Source: Xenopus tropicalis (lineage: Eukaryota; Chordata; Amphibia; Anura; Pipidae). Taken from it: DNA of 64,000 nt. The notes beneath the pieces were generated by a model. It did not search any database. It had not been told where the DNA came from and worked only from the letters and a program-made list of their open reading frames with translations. The stretch covers positions 78,399,410 through 78,463,409 of the forward strand of contig NC_030683.2 in NCBI RefSeq assembly GCF_000004195.4, written 5' to 3'. Every line of letters begins with the position of its first letter. Position 1 is the stretch's first letter. A program made the position numbers and the translations under genes. Shown piece after piece: positions 48,254 to 60,503 of the stretch.

Positions 48254-51006
48254 CTAGAAATAAAGCATAAAATAATACAGTTAGAACTGCATAGCTCACT
48301 GCACTATTTGTATGTTAGGTATTTTTTATTTTTTTTACCATTTTATATTATATACAGTGGCTTTCTCTGCATCATCACTGCATGTAACTAATTATTGTGA
48401 TTTTTTTGTAATCAGCTTCTACCTGGCACAAAATAAAGATATTGCTTCTCCAACAATATCAACTGCTTTAAAAAGGTCCTGACAACTCAAACTCCATAAG
48501 AGTTACACTTTCCTTTTATTTAAAATAAGTTTTAACTGCTAAAAAATGTTCCCAACTGAGGTTTTACTGTAGTTCTACTATAGTGAGCCAACATTCTTTT
48601 AAAGGGGACCTGTCACCCTAAGAAATATTTAAAAATCCTATTTAATAGTGCTATATTTATATTATATATTATATATATATTGCAAAAGTTTCAATCTTCA
48701 GGTATCGTGACTTTCCTTGGGTCAGGCTGGAGCTGCAGAGTGCCATTAAGTCTTATGGGAGGCTTCCAAAATCATGCACTGAAGTTTCAAAGTCAGAAAG
48801 GTTTTGTGCCGCTTACAATCGTTTGGATATGAAAATGTCGTAACTTTTGTATCGCAACCACAACATTTTCGTACAACCACAATATGAATTTTCGCACAAT
48901 TAACGCACATCAGAAATTATCGTAGTTGCTCCGATTTTTTTTCAATGGTAATTTTAACAATCCGAAAATCGTACTTTGATAAATCTGCCCCTTAATGTAT
49001 AATAGAAACATTATAAATGATATTATTTTTTTCTAAAATGTTCTAAAACTATACATTCATCCACTACAAACTAAATACCAAAACAGAATGACTCAGCTAG
49101 GGCTTATCGGTTCCTGATGGATGATTTTGCTTTTTGTTACATTGCCAATCTAAAATATGTTTCTGTTAATCAGATGGGAAGTCATTTAAGTGAGACCCAC
49201 ACACACACAACACATATACAGTTATTATGCTTGGCATTTTGTCTCTGTAGCTTATCTCCTGAAAAGTTACAGCAAAGAGCAGGACACCTGTTGCTTCCTA
49301 TTATAAAATAGCATTAACAAGCATAGCATGTCTCCCATCTCTCACCCAAAAATGCACCCTATGTCCACCAAGGTAGCAGTAATTGCCACTAGCTTACAGG
49401 AAGTGCCCCATGACAATTTACTCTTGGTGCAGCTTTCTGGAAGCAAAGCTTTGCCATCTGTTTTTGCTTACATATATATCCTGAAAATCCAAATTTTGTC
49501 AGGTTTTCTACACAGGTTTTGTATGATAATTTTTGGTATGATGATGGTGAATTGTCGAAACTGATTGTCTTCAGGAGCCACTTACACATATACAGAAGCA
49601 ATAATGCATTCAGCTGGGGGTGAATCAAACTGCATGCAAAACCTGTGCATTGGTTTCAAGCTAACAGTGACTGCCATGAGATGGTTTTTTAATGACAAAA
49701 TAGATTTAGTAGGTTTGGCAATACAGAGTTACCCCTCAAACAGGTAAACATGGTTATATCACATTGTGGATACATTTGTCCATTGCATGTAAAAAATTGC
49801 ATGATTTTCCTCCTATTTGTATATTTTAATTACAATCTTGCCCTGCCTATACAGAGGAACAGAGGTTCAGTTAAACATTAGTTCCTTCCTAAGACTGTTA
49901 ACAAACATGTATTTGTTGTAGCAGACTGCTAACTAGGGGTAGGAACAAGATATATAAAAAACTTCCAGTTGTTGATGTTGAGGAGAACCACTGCACAGAT
50001 ATAGTTGCTAAAGTCTAATAATTTACATGGAGGTATGCACACTCTTAAAAAAAATAAAATATTTAATAAGTCACATAATTAATACATAGATTAGCTCTAC
50101 ATGTTTTGACCACTCGTAGTCTTCATCAGGGGTGCAAAAAAAAAAAAATTGGGCAAGTATGTAATGTAATGTAAGTATCCTGTACATGTAATGTAATGTA
50201 AGTATCCTGTACATTATATGCCTGTAGAAGAATTCCCCCTCCCAATGTTCAGGTTGCGTTGTGGAGTGGCGTATGACGTCAGTTCTGCTTCTGATTGTGT
50301 GACCTGAGTTGAAGCCTATCAGTGCGTCTTTGTCTTATGAAACACATTTGTCTTCCATTTCACTCTCCCTAGGCAGACACTGACCTGTTGTATAAAGAAC
50401 CCACAAGATGCAATGCAAAATGGTGTGCCTTCCACCCTTTTTACTCTGACAGAGCTATTATGACAAAATGTACTATAGAAAATTATATAATATATATTAT
50501 ATAATATAATATTATATAATATATCACAATATTACTAACTTTGTTACAAAATATCATGATAATACTAAAAGTTGCAATTCCGTTGTATACACACATATAT
50601 AAAAAAGAAGACCCATAGTATCGCATCAGAATTGATCATATCAATGGCGAGTAAGAGGAGCTGTAGTTAAATCAGGCAGAGCAGTAATTAGGCAGGGCAC
50701 AGTCATATAAGGTTCAGTGATATCTATCAGGAAAAAGAAGGAACCAAAACTCATTAACAATTTTTAGCCATATGTGGGATATAGTTTATCGTTTGCGCTT
50801 ATAGTTGCTAAAGTCTGGCTGATATCTTATCCTCTGCTGCCCACATTTATTTGTTACTAAAAGCAAAAAAACAGATGCGGCCAGCGATATGTGCCCTTCC
50901 TTGTGAATTTAAAGGAAATTGAACGTCCCAAGTGATTTGTTCAGGCTGCTACGTATGAGCTACATATTGCCATTTCCATAAATAAAAACATATAATTGGA
51001 AGTTAC
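48254..51006 (-). other. grik4: grik4 last intron
   Basis: The intron lies between phase-0 junctions (donor GAG|gtaact at 51007, acceptor ttctag at 48254). It holds the left part of a T2 element (48599, TTAAAGGGGACCTG), a Harbinger-like MITE end at 48991, a tandem duplication of an approximately 28-bp word (gtaatgtaatgtaagtatcctgtacat, 50160-50214) and an AT-only palindromic stretch near 50485-50525. The rest is unremarkable. Confidence 0.85.
48599..48991. mobile_element. T2-type left end plus Harbinger-like MITE fragment
   Basis: TTAAAGGGGACCTGTCACCC at 48599 is a T2-type start without a matching right end nearby. From about 48775 the sequence is rich in tcgtaa/ttttcg words and ends tttgataaatctgcccc followed by TTA (48992-48994). 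That is the right end of the Harbinger-like family seen at 55637 and 59009. The second element probably lies inside the first. Confidence 0.5.
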
Positions 51007-51125
51007 CTCACTATCCTCAGCATTCCGTACAGTCCAAAGAAACTCCAGCATTGCGATTAAAATAGCTACGATAAGCCCACATATTAATACCACAAATATA
51101 CCACCAATGTTTTCCATTCCCAGAC
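51007..51125 (-). CDS. grik4: grik4 penultimate exon: last transmembrane helix
   Basis: The exon is 119 bp, with acceptor ...aaacag at 51126 and donor GAG|gtaact at 51007. It begins by completing a glycine codon, then reads [20 protein letters not shown], followed by [19 protein letters not shown]. This is the linker and M4 helix that anchor the ligand-binding domain to the channel, continuing into the first cytoplasmic residues. The glycine-rich NIGGIF entry to M4 is shared by kainate receptor subunits. It joins in frame to the exons on both sides. Confidence 0.97.
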
Positions 51126-51282
51126 CTGTTTAAAAAACAAAAGGGGTGAAGAACATGGTTATCTGATCTTTAATCAATGAACAGAATGTAACACACCGAA
51201 AAACAAATATAAAAATATAAAAAGAACGACAACAAATATAGGAACTTCAGTTATAAAATAGTGATATAAAGGAATTAAAATA

Positions 51283-51574
51283 CAGGTATGGGATCTGTTA
51301 TCTGGAAACCCATTATCCAGAAAGCGCCGACTTACAGAAAGGCCATCTCCCATAGACTCTATAGTGTTATGCATTTTTTAAAATTATTCTTTTTTTCTCT
51401 GTACTAATAAAATAGTACCTTGTACTTGATCCCAACTTAGATATAATGAATCCTTATTGGTAGCAAAACAATTCTATTGGGGTTAATGTTCAAGATATTT
51501 TTAGTTTTTTTCTGATTATTTTTAGTCAGAAAACGCCAGGTCCAGAGCATTCTGGATAACAGGTCCCATACCTG
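51283..51574. mobile_element. CAGGTATGGGA MITE
   Basis: The left end is caggtatgggatctgttatc (preceded by TA) and the right end caggtcccatacctg. It is 292 bp with the family's internal words. It lies about 150 bp from the M4 exon, on the splice-acceptor side. Confidence 0.85.
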
Positions 51575-51814
51575 TGCATAAATGTCAGCATAATTATTAG
51601 ATAAATTATGTGTCAAAATATATCAGCATGTCAACACCTTTTTAGCATGACTTTAGAAATCATGGAAATTCATGGAAGTTCATTGTTTCTTCTTTCAGTA
51701 CCTTTCGAATAAGAATAAATGGTAGATTATGCCTACACTGGGGTGATGACGTTTAAAGGAACAAAATACAATGACCTATTTTGGAAACAGATATGACACC
51801 TCTTAATATATAAC

Positions 51815-52347
51815 TTAAAGGGGTTGTCCACCTTAAAACAAACTGTTTGTATAATAGTTCCATACCCACACCTTGTACAGCACTGTGAAATATGTTGGTG
51901 CTTTATAAATAAAAGTTAATAATAATAATAAAGTATAGACAATAATATCCACACAATTTGCAATTGGTCTTCATTTTTTATAATTTGTGGTTTTTCAATT
52001 ATTTAGCTTTTAGTTTGGAATTTCATCAGCTATCTGGTTGCCAAGGTGCAATTTACCCTACCAACCAGGCAGTGGTTTGAATGAAAGACTGGAATATGAA
52101 CAGGAGAGGCCTGGATAAAAAGATAAGTAATTAAAAGTAACACGACCATTAGCATTGTAGCCTGACAGAGCAATAGTTTTATGGCTGCTGGGGTTTGACC
52201 CCCGATTTAAAAGCTGGAAAAAGTTACAAAAGGAAATAAAATAATCTTTTTTTGCCTTCCTCTGGATCAACTAGAAGTTAGGCATTATGGTTGAACGTGA
52301 TGGACGTACGTCTTTTTCAACCTACCTTACTATGTTACTATGTTACT
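51815..52347. mobile_element. T2-like repeat and CR1 tail
   Basis: TTAAAGGGGTTGTCCACC at 51815 is a T2-type start. Within it, gtgctttataaataaaagttaataataataata (51897-51930) is a LINE-tail-like microsatellite. At 52290-52347 gttgaacgtgatggacgtacgtctttttcaacc plus repeated tatgttac is the CR1-like 3' tail also seen at 44650. The pieces are juxtaposed and I cannot resolve the order of insertion. Confidence 0.5.
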
Positions 52348-53864
52348 AATTGCTAAGAATTGACCATTCTATGCAATACTAAAAGTTAACTTAAATGTGA
52401 TCCACCATTTTAAGGCTTTTCTTCTTTAGGGTGAAACCTATGCTGTGGGGAAATTGATGTTCAAGAGAAAATCATGTCTCTAGGGTGCCATCTTTGATAA
52501 ACAGTTAAAAATGGTTATAAGTAAACAATTGTTTACAATATAAATAGATGCTAAATCAAATGTATTAAATAGAATAGTGATCTTTGTGTGTTTGTGATTC
52601 TTAAAAATCTGTCAAAAGTCAGTATAGTATATAAAAATGTGCTTGTTTAGGCTATCTACTGGTGCGGGTATGAAGTACTGCCACATATATGTCATTTAAA
52701 ATACTGTGTTAACCCAATAAAGTCTTTTATGTATTTGATATGATTTCTGATATTGTAATGTACCTTTTTATGACGTTAGTACTGTATATTGCATTTAATA
52801 GCCTTTCTAAGTTATTTGAAAGCATTTTGTACAAAAATTTTCTCCTATGTATTGTATCAATATTGTAATTTTAGTTGTCATATTAATCATGTACCACAAA
52901 GCATATCATACTCACAGATACAATTTATAAGGAAACCTAAAAGGGAAGTCCAACCAGCATTCTCAGTTATTGCTGCAATACAGCTCTCTACCAAGATGAA
53001 CATACTCTACCTTCAGGATACCTAACGTCAAATGTTTCACACATTCTTTTTTAATAAATATTCTGTTTTAAAATATACTTTATTTAGTTATATTATAAGA
53101 AATAGTACTATTACTGCTAAATCTCTTAGTCCAATGTCATGTCAAAAGCATTCTGTCTATGGCTTTATAGGGCACGTTCATTTTATTTTTTTTAAAATAT
53201 TCCGTGCACAGATGCAAAATAGAGATGCATTCCAAACTTCAAAGACTCTAAAAAGCCATCTGCTGTGTGATCCCCTTAACTATAGACCTGCTGCTTCCAT
53301 TTTAATTTCTTTGGTGTCATGCTTAACCTTGCAGAACCTCAGGACAGATGAGAGTGCATGGAAGTGACAAATCACACCAAAATGTTGCTGGAAAGCATCA
53401 TGTGAAGGGACATGTACGATATTAGACTCTCTATTCATCTTCAGTGACCTGTATAAAATCACCTTCAGGCTTGCAATTAAAAAGGATCATTGAACAAACC
53501 TTAGTTGCATCAAATATACATTTTATAGCATGTGTTGGGTGGGATCTATGCCCTTCATTATGCCATTTAATGAAAATTTTAATTGTACTGTGCTGAAGTA
53601 ATAACACAACCGTTTGGCAAAAAATCTACTTATAACACCAAACACCCTAAATAACACTTTAGTTAATGTGCATGCATGATATGTAGAAGGCCATTAGATA
53701 GGCTAGCTCCCATAACAAACCCAGGTAAAAGTCTGCAAAAAGCAAGCAATTCTGTAAAATTATATAGTAGGGTGGAGAAAAGAAAGTGATGGAAATAAAG
53801 AAGCTAATATGCCCTAATGGGACTTTATGCAAGCTATGAAAAGTAACAATCCATCCTGTTGGAC

Positions 53865-54105
53865 CAATGATTGTATTCACTTCCCTGATACCACGGGCTG
53901 GTGCTCCTGTTAGCAAAAATCTCACCGGCCTGGGGTACATACAGGCCAGCAATCCTCTTCCCTCTTCTTTCTTCGCACCAGCTGCGCATATGCAGTAGAG
54001 TGAAAAGCAACACTTTAACAAAAAAGCTTTTTGACTTTACTGTGCATGTGTGGGCCCTAGGATTGCAGTAAAATAAGAAGGAAGAGGATCGCTCACCTGG
54101 AATGT
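53865..54105. mobile_element. Partial T2-type MITE
   Basis: Shares attcacttccctgatacca, gctggtgctcctgttagca and ccggcctggggtac with the 58640 and 18371 copies. Neither end is preserved. Confidence 0.45.
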
Positions 54106-54109
54106 GAGA

Positions 54110-54800
54110 TAGGACAAATATGGGAAATATGGGAGACAAGTTTGTCAAAGATAAAAGGGGAAATAAGGGACAGAAGGGCAGGGTGGCTGATCTACAGCTA
54201 GTCCACAACAACAGTGTAGAGCTGGGTAGGACACATCTGACCTGGCATTTATGGAGCAAGCTGACTCTCAGAGCCCTCTGGGGCCTACTGGTTAGCAAAG
54301 GAGTGCCAAAAGGAAAAACAGGTTGTAGTAATAGGGGATTCAATTATTAGGCAGGAGAATTTTTAGTTTTTGCAATCGGAGTACATTATTGCCTATATAA
54401 AGGAAGCAAATGTGCCTAATCAGTTATTTTCTTCTTTGTGTAAAAGATGTGGAGAATTTATTTTATGTGGGACAGATGTACCAAACACAGGTAATAGCTT
54501 TTTATGATGCAATTAGTAGGATGTTAGGCAGTGGGCTTGCAGTAGATGTGATGTATATATTTTGTAAAAGTGTCTGATACAGTGTTCTGTATTGTGTTCA
54601 CTTGTATGGGCCTGCACAAAACTATGCAAGCCAACAAATTCAATCCAGGATTTGGTATTTTTGCAACAGGATCAAACTTGCAATATGGGCATCTAAGGCC
54701 ACTTAAAATTAGACTATATTTGGCTAATCCTTGATGAAGAAGGACTTAGGGATTGTTGAGGATAAGCAATGCCAATTAGCAGCTAAAAGGCAATGTCATC
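54110..54800 (+). pseudogene. CR1-like LINE fragments (ORF1 esterase-like piece and ORF2 end)
   Basis: At about 54328 the frame reads KQVVVIGDSIIRQENF, the GDSxxR-type motif found in the esterase domain of many CR1/L2 ORF1 proteins. At about 54735 KKDLGIVEDKQ matches the LLEKDLGIxVD block of CR1-like ORF2, as at 43500. The pieces lie on the same strand but most of the element between them is missing. Confidence 0.5.
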
Positions 54801-54805
54801 TTTAT

Positions 54806-55113
54806 TTTTTTCGTAATGATCGGTATTTTTGCGAGTTTTTGATCGCCGTTGCGCCTTTTTGTATGTTCCGCGACTTTTTCGTCGCCGTCGTGAAAAAATC
54901 GGATTTGTTTTTCCACCGTTTACAATCGCTCAATACGAAAAAATCGTGACGGCGACAAAATAGTTGCGCAAAATACGATAAAGCTGCGGCGGCAACGAAA
55001 AAGTTGCGACAAATACGAAAAAGTCGCGACAACGACAAGACGGCAAAATTTTCGCTTCCAATCGGAATTTTTCCCTTTCGGGATTCAAATTTGTGGATTA
55101 GTAAATCTCCCCC
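54806..55113. mobile_element. Harbinger-like MITE, left-truncated
   Basis: It is rich in alternating ttttcg and cgaaaa words and ends ggattagtaaatctccccc followed by TTA (55114-55116). The left terminal repeat is missing; the sequence starts within the preceding LINE piece. Confidence 0.6.
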
Positions 55114-55636
55114 TTAGTATCGTTTATCTCCATGCTGCAACACTTCTGTCAAATCATACGGGGAAGTAAAACTCCAAGAAAGCTGCAAGTGTATTCATTG
55201 GGATTTTATTTTCTTTCACATTTATTTATTTATTCAGCTTTATCAGGTAAGTGGTAATTTATTTATATCAAATTACTACAGAAGTGTAATACCTGTTAAT
55301 AAAGTGACTTTCCCGTGTCTGGTATTTATTTGTATATAACTATCCTGTAACTTATGATCCTGAGTTCAACTAGGAATTTACTTTATCCTTTATACACTTT
55401 TATAATTAATGCACTTAGTTGGTAAGACAGGTAGGTATCATTTATTCCAAATTTGATGGGCCACTTACTCTACATGGACAGATGTCAAGGTGAGTAATCA
55501 ATTCGTAAGTATCCAACAACACGTTCACATAAAGAGATTACCCAATTTTTTCAGCATGGGTAAGTATCGGCTCAAAATTTTACCATGACGAGTGTGGATA
55601 CAGCAACTACTCTACATAGGTGATAAACAATACTTA

Positions 55637-55898
55637 GGGGGAGATTCACTAAGACCCGAATGCTCAGAGTGTTCATACGAACGCTCCGAGCGTATTGTTG
55701 CCCCTTTTTCGCGGCCGCGCAAAAAATTCAGAAAGGCTCTGCTGCTGTTTACAATGGTCAGTACGAAAATTTTGTGACTTTCGGATCGCCAATACGATAT
55801 TATCGTAATACGATTTTTTCGTAAGCATTTTCGGGATATTTGCGAATCCGAATTTTTCCCATTCGTGATTCGTATTCGTGGATTACTAAATCTGCCCC
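55637..55898. mobile_element. Harbinger-like MITE
   Basis: The left end is TTA|gggggagattcactaag and the right end ggattactaaatctgcccc|TAA. It is 262 bp. The ends pair over about 17 bases with mismatches. The interior has cgtaatacgat and cggatcgcc-like inverted words. Confidence 0.75.
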
Positions 55899-56199
55899 TA
55901 AGTATAACCAACCAGACCAATTTACTAACAGTTGAGGTGATATTATTCACTAGTCAGTCAGTTCTATTTATGATTGACATTATAGGGTATAACGTTAAAT
56001 TTTAACTTTTCCTTCTTTTCTTTTTTCCTTTCAATTTTTTAGCGGCTTGTTTTTAAGACAATATGAATTAAAAGTTATATTTTATGAAGCTACAGGTGTG
56101 CCAGGATTTCATGTATCTATTTAATACTTGTTCTTATAGTCCACTTTACACACTGAGCACCCTGCCTTAAAATACTGTAGTGCGAGGTTCTTCCTTTGT

Positions 56200-56620
56200 G
56201 ATACATATCTTTATTGAAAGGGTCATTCTTCCACTTTACAAAGTGCTGGTGAGGCCCCATCTAGAGTATACATGCAATTTTAGTCTGCAGTGCTCAAATG
56301 GGATATTATTGAATTAGAGAGAGTGCAAAGAAGGGCAACGAAGCTTGGTAATGGTATGGAAAGTCTCAGTCATAAAAACTGACTTGCCAAGTAAGGGAAG
56401 TTTACACTGAAGAAGAGGGGCTTAAGAGAAGATACGATAACTATGAATAAATATATAAGGGGATCATATAATATTCTTTCTGATGTTTTATTTACCAGTA
56501 GGTTCTTCCAGAAAACAAAAGGGCATCCATTCAGATTAGAAGAAAGGTTGTTCCATCATACTATCCAAAAATGTTTTTTGTAGTGAGAGTTGTGAAGTTG
56601 TGGAATTTTCTCTGTAATAA
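56200..56620 (+). pseudogene. CR1-like LINE ORF2 3' fragment
   Basis: It contains coding phrases of the C-terminal ORF2 region: LYKVLVRPHLEYTC-like at 56235 (tttacaaagtgctggtgaggccccatctagagtatac), LERVQRRA-like at 56315 (attagagagagtgcaaagaagggcaac), then agattagaagaaaggttgttcc and a VVKLWN-like end. There are several frameshifts and stops. Confidence 0.65.
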
Positions 56621-57097
56621 TATAACAGTGCCTTGTATTTAATCCAAGCTAAGATTTAATTAAATCTTATTTGAGGCAAACCAATCCTATTGGGATTATT
56701 TAATGTTTAAATTATTTTTCATTAAACATATTTTGAAATCTACTGCAACCCATAATGCTGTACTTTTACAGATGAATTACAGCAATAGTCATATTGAGTA
56801 ACTATTGTGATGAGATGACCTGTAGTTTAAAGTAGATGTATACTGTTCAATATTGTTCATGGTAAACTGGTCATGTGACCAGGTTGAGACATCAACAAGG
56901 GAATGGTTATGTAACTGTGTCGCTGCACTATAAATGATGCACCCCTGTGGTTGACAAAGCACTTAAATAAAGCCATTGGTGAGCATTGCTTTGGGTAAAA
57001 CATATGTATCACCAGATTCCCAATAGAAAGCTATTTTTGGCTCTTTATTGCACATGTGGGAGCAAAAATTCTTTAGGCCAACAAAGCACCCCCTGTG

Positions 57098-57485
57098 TGA
57101 AATTAAGTCAATAACACTTCAGGCACATTTTTCTGATGTTTAGAGGATCAGTGTCTTTTGATAAGGCATTGATAATGGTTTTACAATAGCTTTCAAGACA
57201 CCACTTTTACATTGCAATGCATTGTCAACAAGGCAATCAAAAATCAGTGCAGTGTTTTAAGTTATTCTACAAGCTTTAGGGTAATGGCACATGGGGCACT
57301 TTGTTGCCTACAGGAAATCACTTATTGACAATCACAATCACCTTATTGACAATGCACTGTGATGTTACTGTGGTGTCTCAAAAGCTATTATAAAACCATT
57401 AGTCAAAGCCTTGTCAAAAGAAACTGATCTTCTGCGTGCATAAACATCATATAAAAGTGCCTGAAATGTTACTGACTTCATTTCA
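57098..57485. repeat. Fold-back element, about 390 bp
   Basis: The halves are imperfect inverted copies: tgaaattaagtcaataacacttcaggcac on the left against the reverse of gtgcctgaaatgttactgacttcatttca on the right. The pairing continues over gatcagt, ttgataaggc and attgataatggttttacaatagctttc and their partners. The unpaired centre is about 110 bp. No TTAA or TA duplication was established. Confidence 0.65.
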
Positions 57486-58820
57486 GCTGTGCTGCTGACA
57501 CCTGGGGTTACTTCCATTTAGGAACATGATTGCTTTCCTTGTTTTAAACACTGTGGGTCAAACGTTCCTCCTTATTTTCAACATTCTTGCAAAGAAATCT
57601 TCAACTAAATAATTACAAAGGTATGTGTGTGCCAGGCAATCTTTTTACATAAAATAAATGCCAGTGATTTTCTGCAGTGTGACAGAGACTCTCAAGCTGT
57701 AACATTTATACTGTATGATAGCATAGCCATATTTGAATCTGAATCCTAGCTCACTTATAAATCTTGGTAACAGAATACTTAGGGGCATGTAGTAAAGTCG
57801 TATCCTAACACTTTCTTTCCAGATACTTCTACTTAATTTGAAGAACTCATATTAGGCCTCATTTGTGAAGCCAAATGCAGTGAGCAAATTGCAAAAAAAG
57901 GCCACTGTCTGCTTCAGAGCCTGCCAGCCTCTGCGCTACGTTTCAGAAAGGAGAGACCTGAGGCACAGCCATTTACTGCGTTAGTCAAGAGGCAGACGGG
58001 GAATTCACGATGGTGTCCCCTTGCCTGCCCCCTACCTTCCCCTACCTTGCGTGTCATTTAAAGGCACATGGTAGGGAGCAGCAGGATGTGCAACCCACAT
58101 TGGGCTCTAAGGCAGGTGGTAATGACAGGACCTGTGCTGTTGCCCCCCCTTAGTGTTGTTGCACTTGTGCCCCCTAGAGTATTAAATGATCCTATTATCT
58201 TTTACTGCAATGTCGGTAATGTCACTGCCACTGGTGCATTTAAACAGCTTTATATTTTCTTCTAGATTTCTGTTGCTTAGATGGCCTTCTAAACATAAAA
58301 ATACTTACTAGCATTGAACACCATGACCTTCCTTGCTTTGCTACTACAAAACTGATATACAGTTTCTGTCTTTATTGCTCTACATTTATAAAATAGACTT
58401 TGGAATTCTGAAGAATTTTCATAACCTTACTACCATATAATTTTGTGTGTTTCTAACCTTTTGTTTGTAAGCAGTATTGGCAAATAGAATATATAACCAA
58501 TATATCTTTTTTCAGACAGATGTTTAATATGTTATAAATACACCCTGACTTAAAAACACATCACATCTGTTTTATTATTCTTTATTTATATAGCACATAT
58601 TTATTACAAAGATTATTAATTATTTATATAATGCACACTAACACTGGGGGAGGTGGCACATATTATGAACTCTCCAGTGATTGTAATCACCTGATACCCC
58701 GGGCCATTGCCCCTGTCAGCAAAAAACTGCACCGGCCTGGGGTATCTGCGAGCCAGCAAACTTCTGTCTGCTTATTTGCGATGCCAGGCAGATGCATATG
58801 CAGTAAATTGAAAAGGCCGG

Positions 58821-59891
58821 TGTCACGATCAGTATCCCAAAACTCAGAACAGACTCCAAGGGTCCGGTCTCGGCTCATGCTTCTGCCTATAACCGCCGCC
58901 TTCACGTCGGGAGGAGCCCTTCGCTACTCCGATGCCGCCAGGACCCAAGGAGAGAGTTCTGAGCAAGCTAGGGAACCAATCGTATGACAGGAAGGTGGGG
59001 AACACTTAGGGGCTGATTTACTAACCCACGAATTCGAATCCGAATTGGAAAAATTCCGATTGGAAAACGAACATTTTGCGACTTTTTCGTATTTTTTGCG
59101 ATTTTTTCGGCGCCTTTACGACTTTTCGGAAATTATCACGACTTTTTCGTTACCAATACGATTTGCGCGAAAAAAACGCGAGTTTTTCGTAGCTATTCCG
59201 AAAGTTGCGATTTTTTCGTAGCGTTAAAACTTAAAAGGCGCAACGTTTTGCGCAAATTTTAACACTACGAAAAAATCGCAACTTTCGGAATGGCTACGAA
59301 AAACTCGCGTTTTTCCGCAAAAATCGTATTGGTAACGAAAAAGTTGCGATAATTTTCCGAAAAAATCGCAAAATACCGATCATTACGAAAAAAACTCAAT
59401 CGGACGCATTCGGCCCGTTCGTGAGTAAGTAAATGGGCCCCTTAGAGTAGTCAGGACGGGCCGGGGTCAGCAACAATCGGGCAATGTGGTACAGAGTCAG
59501 GATCTAATAGAATAGTCAGTCAGGCAATGGTCGGTCCAGGCAGCAGGCAAGAATAGTCAGGAACAGGCAAGGTCAATACAGGCAGCAAACAAGACAAGGT
59601 CAGGTACAGGCTAAGGTCAAACATGACAGGAACAACAAGAGAACACACCCAGGAACTCACAGGAAGCATGGTGCCATAGTGATGTCATACGCGCGCCGAA
59701 CAGTGACGCGAGTGCGCATGCGCCAAGCGCTGGACGTGAGCGCGCATGCGGGCGCATAGACGCACACATGCACCCATTAAGAGGCAGCACTCTGGGCGCG
59801 TGCGCACCTGGCAACAGACGGCGGGCGTCCCCGCAGAGGAGGAGGCGGCGGGCATCTCCGCCGCCCCACTAGACCACCAGGTACCTTTACA
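58821..59891. mobile_element. Solo gypsy-family LTR, split by a MITE
   Basis: It starts TGTCACGATCAGTATCCC and ends GGTACCTTTACA, closely following the 19910 copy (cccaaaactcagaac, gccgccttcacgtcgggagg, gagagttctgagcaagc, ggtcagcaacaatc). Without the 433-bp insertion and one TTA, it is about 635 bp, as expected for this family. The flanks GCCGG and GCCAT match at only three of five bases, so the target duplication is uncertain. Confidence 0.8.
59009..59441. mobile_element. Harbinger-like fold-back MITE
   Basis: It is flanked by TTA at 59006-59008 and 59442-59444. The ends are ggggctgatttactaac and, reversed, ggggcccatttacttac. The two halves are inverted copies over most of 433 bp, for example gcgagtttttcgtagctatt against ggctacgaaaaactcgcg. 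It lies inside an LTR whose wording continues uninterrupted if the MITE and one TTA are removed. Confidence 0.88.
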
Positions 59892-60208
59892 GCCATTTTT
59901 TTGTTAGAGTTCAGCTTTTCACATGAAGAGGAAGAGTATCGCTCGCTCACAGGTACCCCAGGTTGGTGCAGTCTTCTGCTAACAGGAGCACCGGCCTGGG
60001 GTATTAGGTAAGTGATTACCATCACTGGGGAGGTATCTAACATTTTTGCACCCCCAAGTGCTTGTACCTTTCCTTCTCCTTTAAAAGAAACCAGTTAGTC
60101 TAAGGTTTATGAGGTGTAGGAGAAGAGCAGAAAAAGAGGATACCCTAGCGTAAATAGGGTGAAAATATCTACCTCCATACATTGCAACATGTTTCCCTGT
60201 ATGAAAAG

Positions 60209-60400
60209 TGTGAAATTAAAGCTCACCACAGTAAATTTCCATTGCTTTCCATTCATTTCTATAAGACCTTAAAAGGCATATTTATCAAATGGTGAACTCT
60301 AACTTTCACCCATTGATAAATATACCTCCAAAAATCCAATAGAAATGTATAGAGATCAGTGGAATTTCACTGTGGTGAGGTCTAATTTCACAGCTTGGCC
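60209..60400. repeat. Small imperfect fold-back repeat
   Basis: gtgaaattaaagctcaccacagtaaatttcc on the left pairs with the reverse of ggaatttcactgtggtgaggtctaatttcac on the right. Inside, catatttatcaaatggtgaa pairs with ttcacccattgataaatata. About 190 bp, no coding capacity. Confidence 0.65.
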
Positions 60401-60503
60401 TCAGTGAACCCTAGTTAAATCACACCCCAGAATGTTGTGGCATTATCACCCTACCACTATGCTTCCCTCTACTAGAGCATCCCCTCTTTAACATTGCAAC
60501 TTC

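Larger units (their letters stand above)
58640..60084. mobile_element. T2-type MITE split by a solo LTR
   Basis: The right end is cctttccttctcctttaa with TTAA at 60081-60084. Both halves contain the inverted phrase gtgattgtaatcacctgatacccc / ggggtattaggtaagtgattaccatcac. The two halves are separated by the LTR at 58821-59891. The left end is worn and no clear TTAAAGG was found there. Confidence 0.6.

Noticed and set aside
50095..50150. Phrase tgttttgaccactcgtagtcttcatcagg, resembling sequence near Penelope-like element ends
   Set aside because: Too short to assign and no coding part of such an element is visible nearby.
50480..50530. AT-only palindrome
   Set aside because: Low-complexity TA sequence of this kind is common in frog introns, and no element boundaries accompany it.
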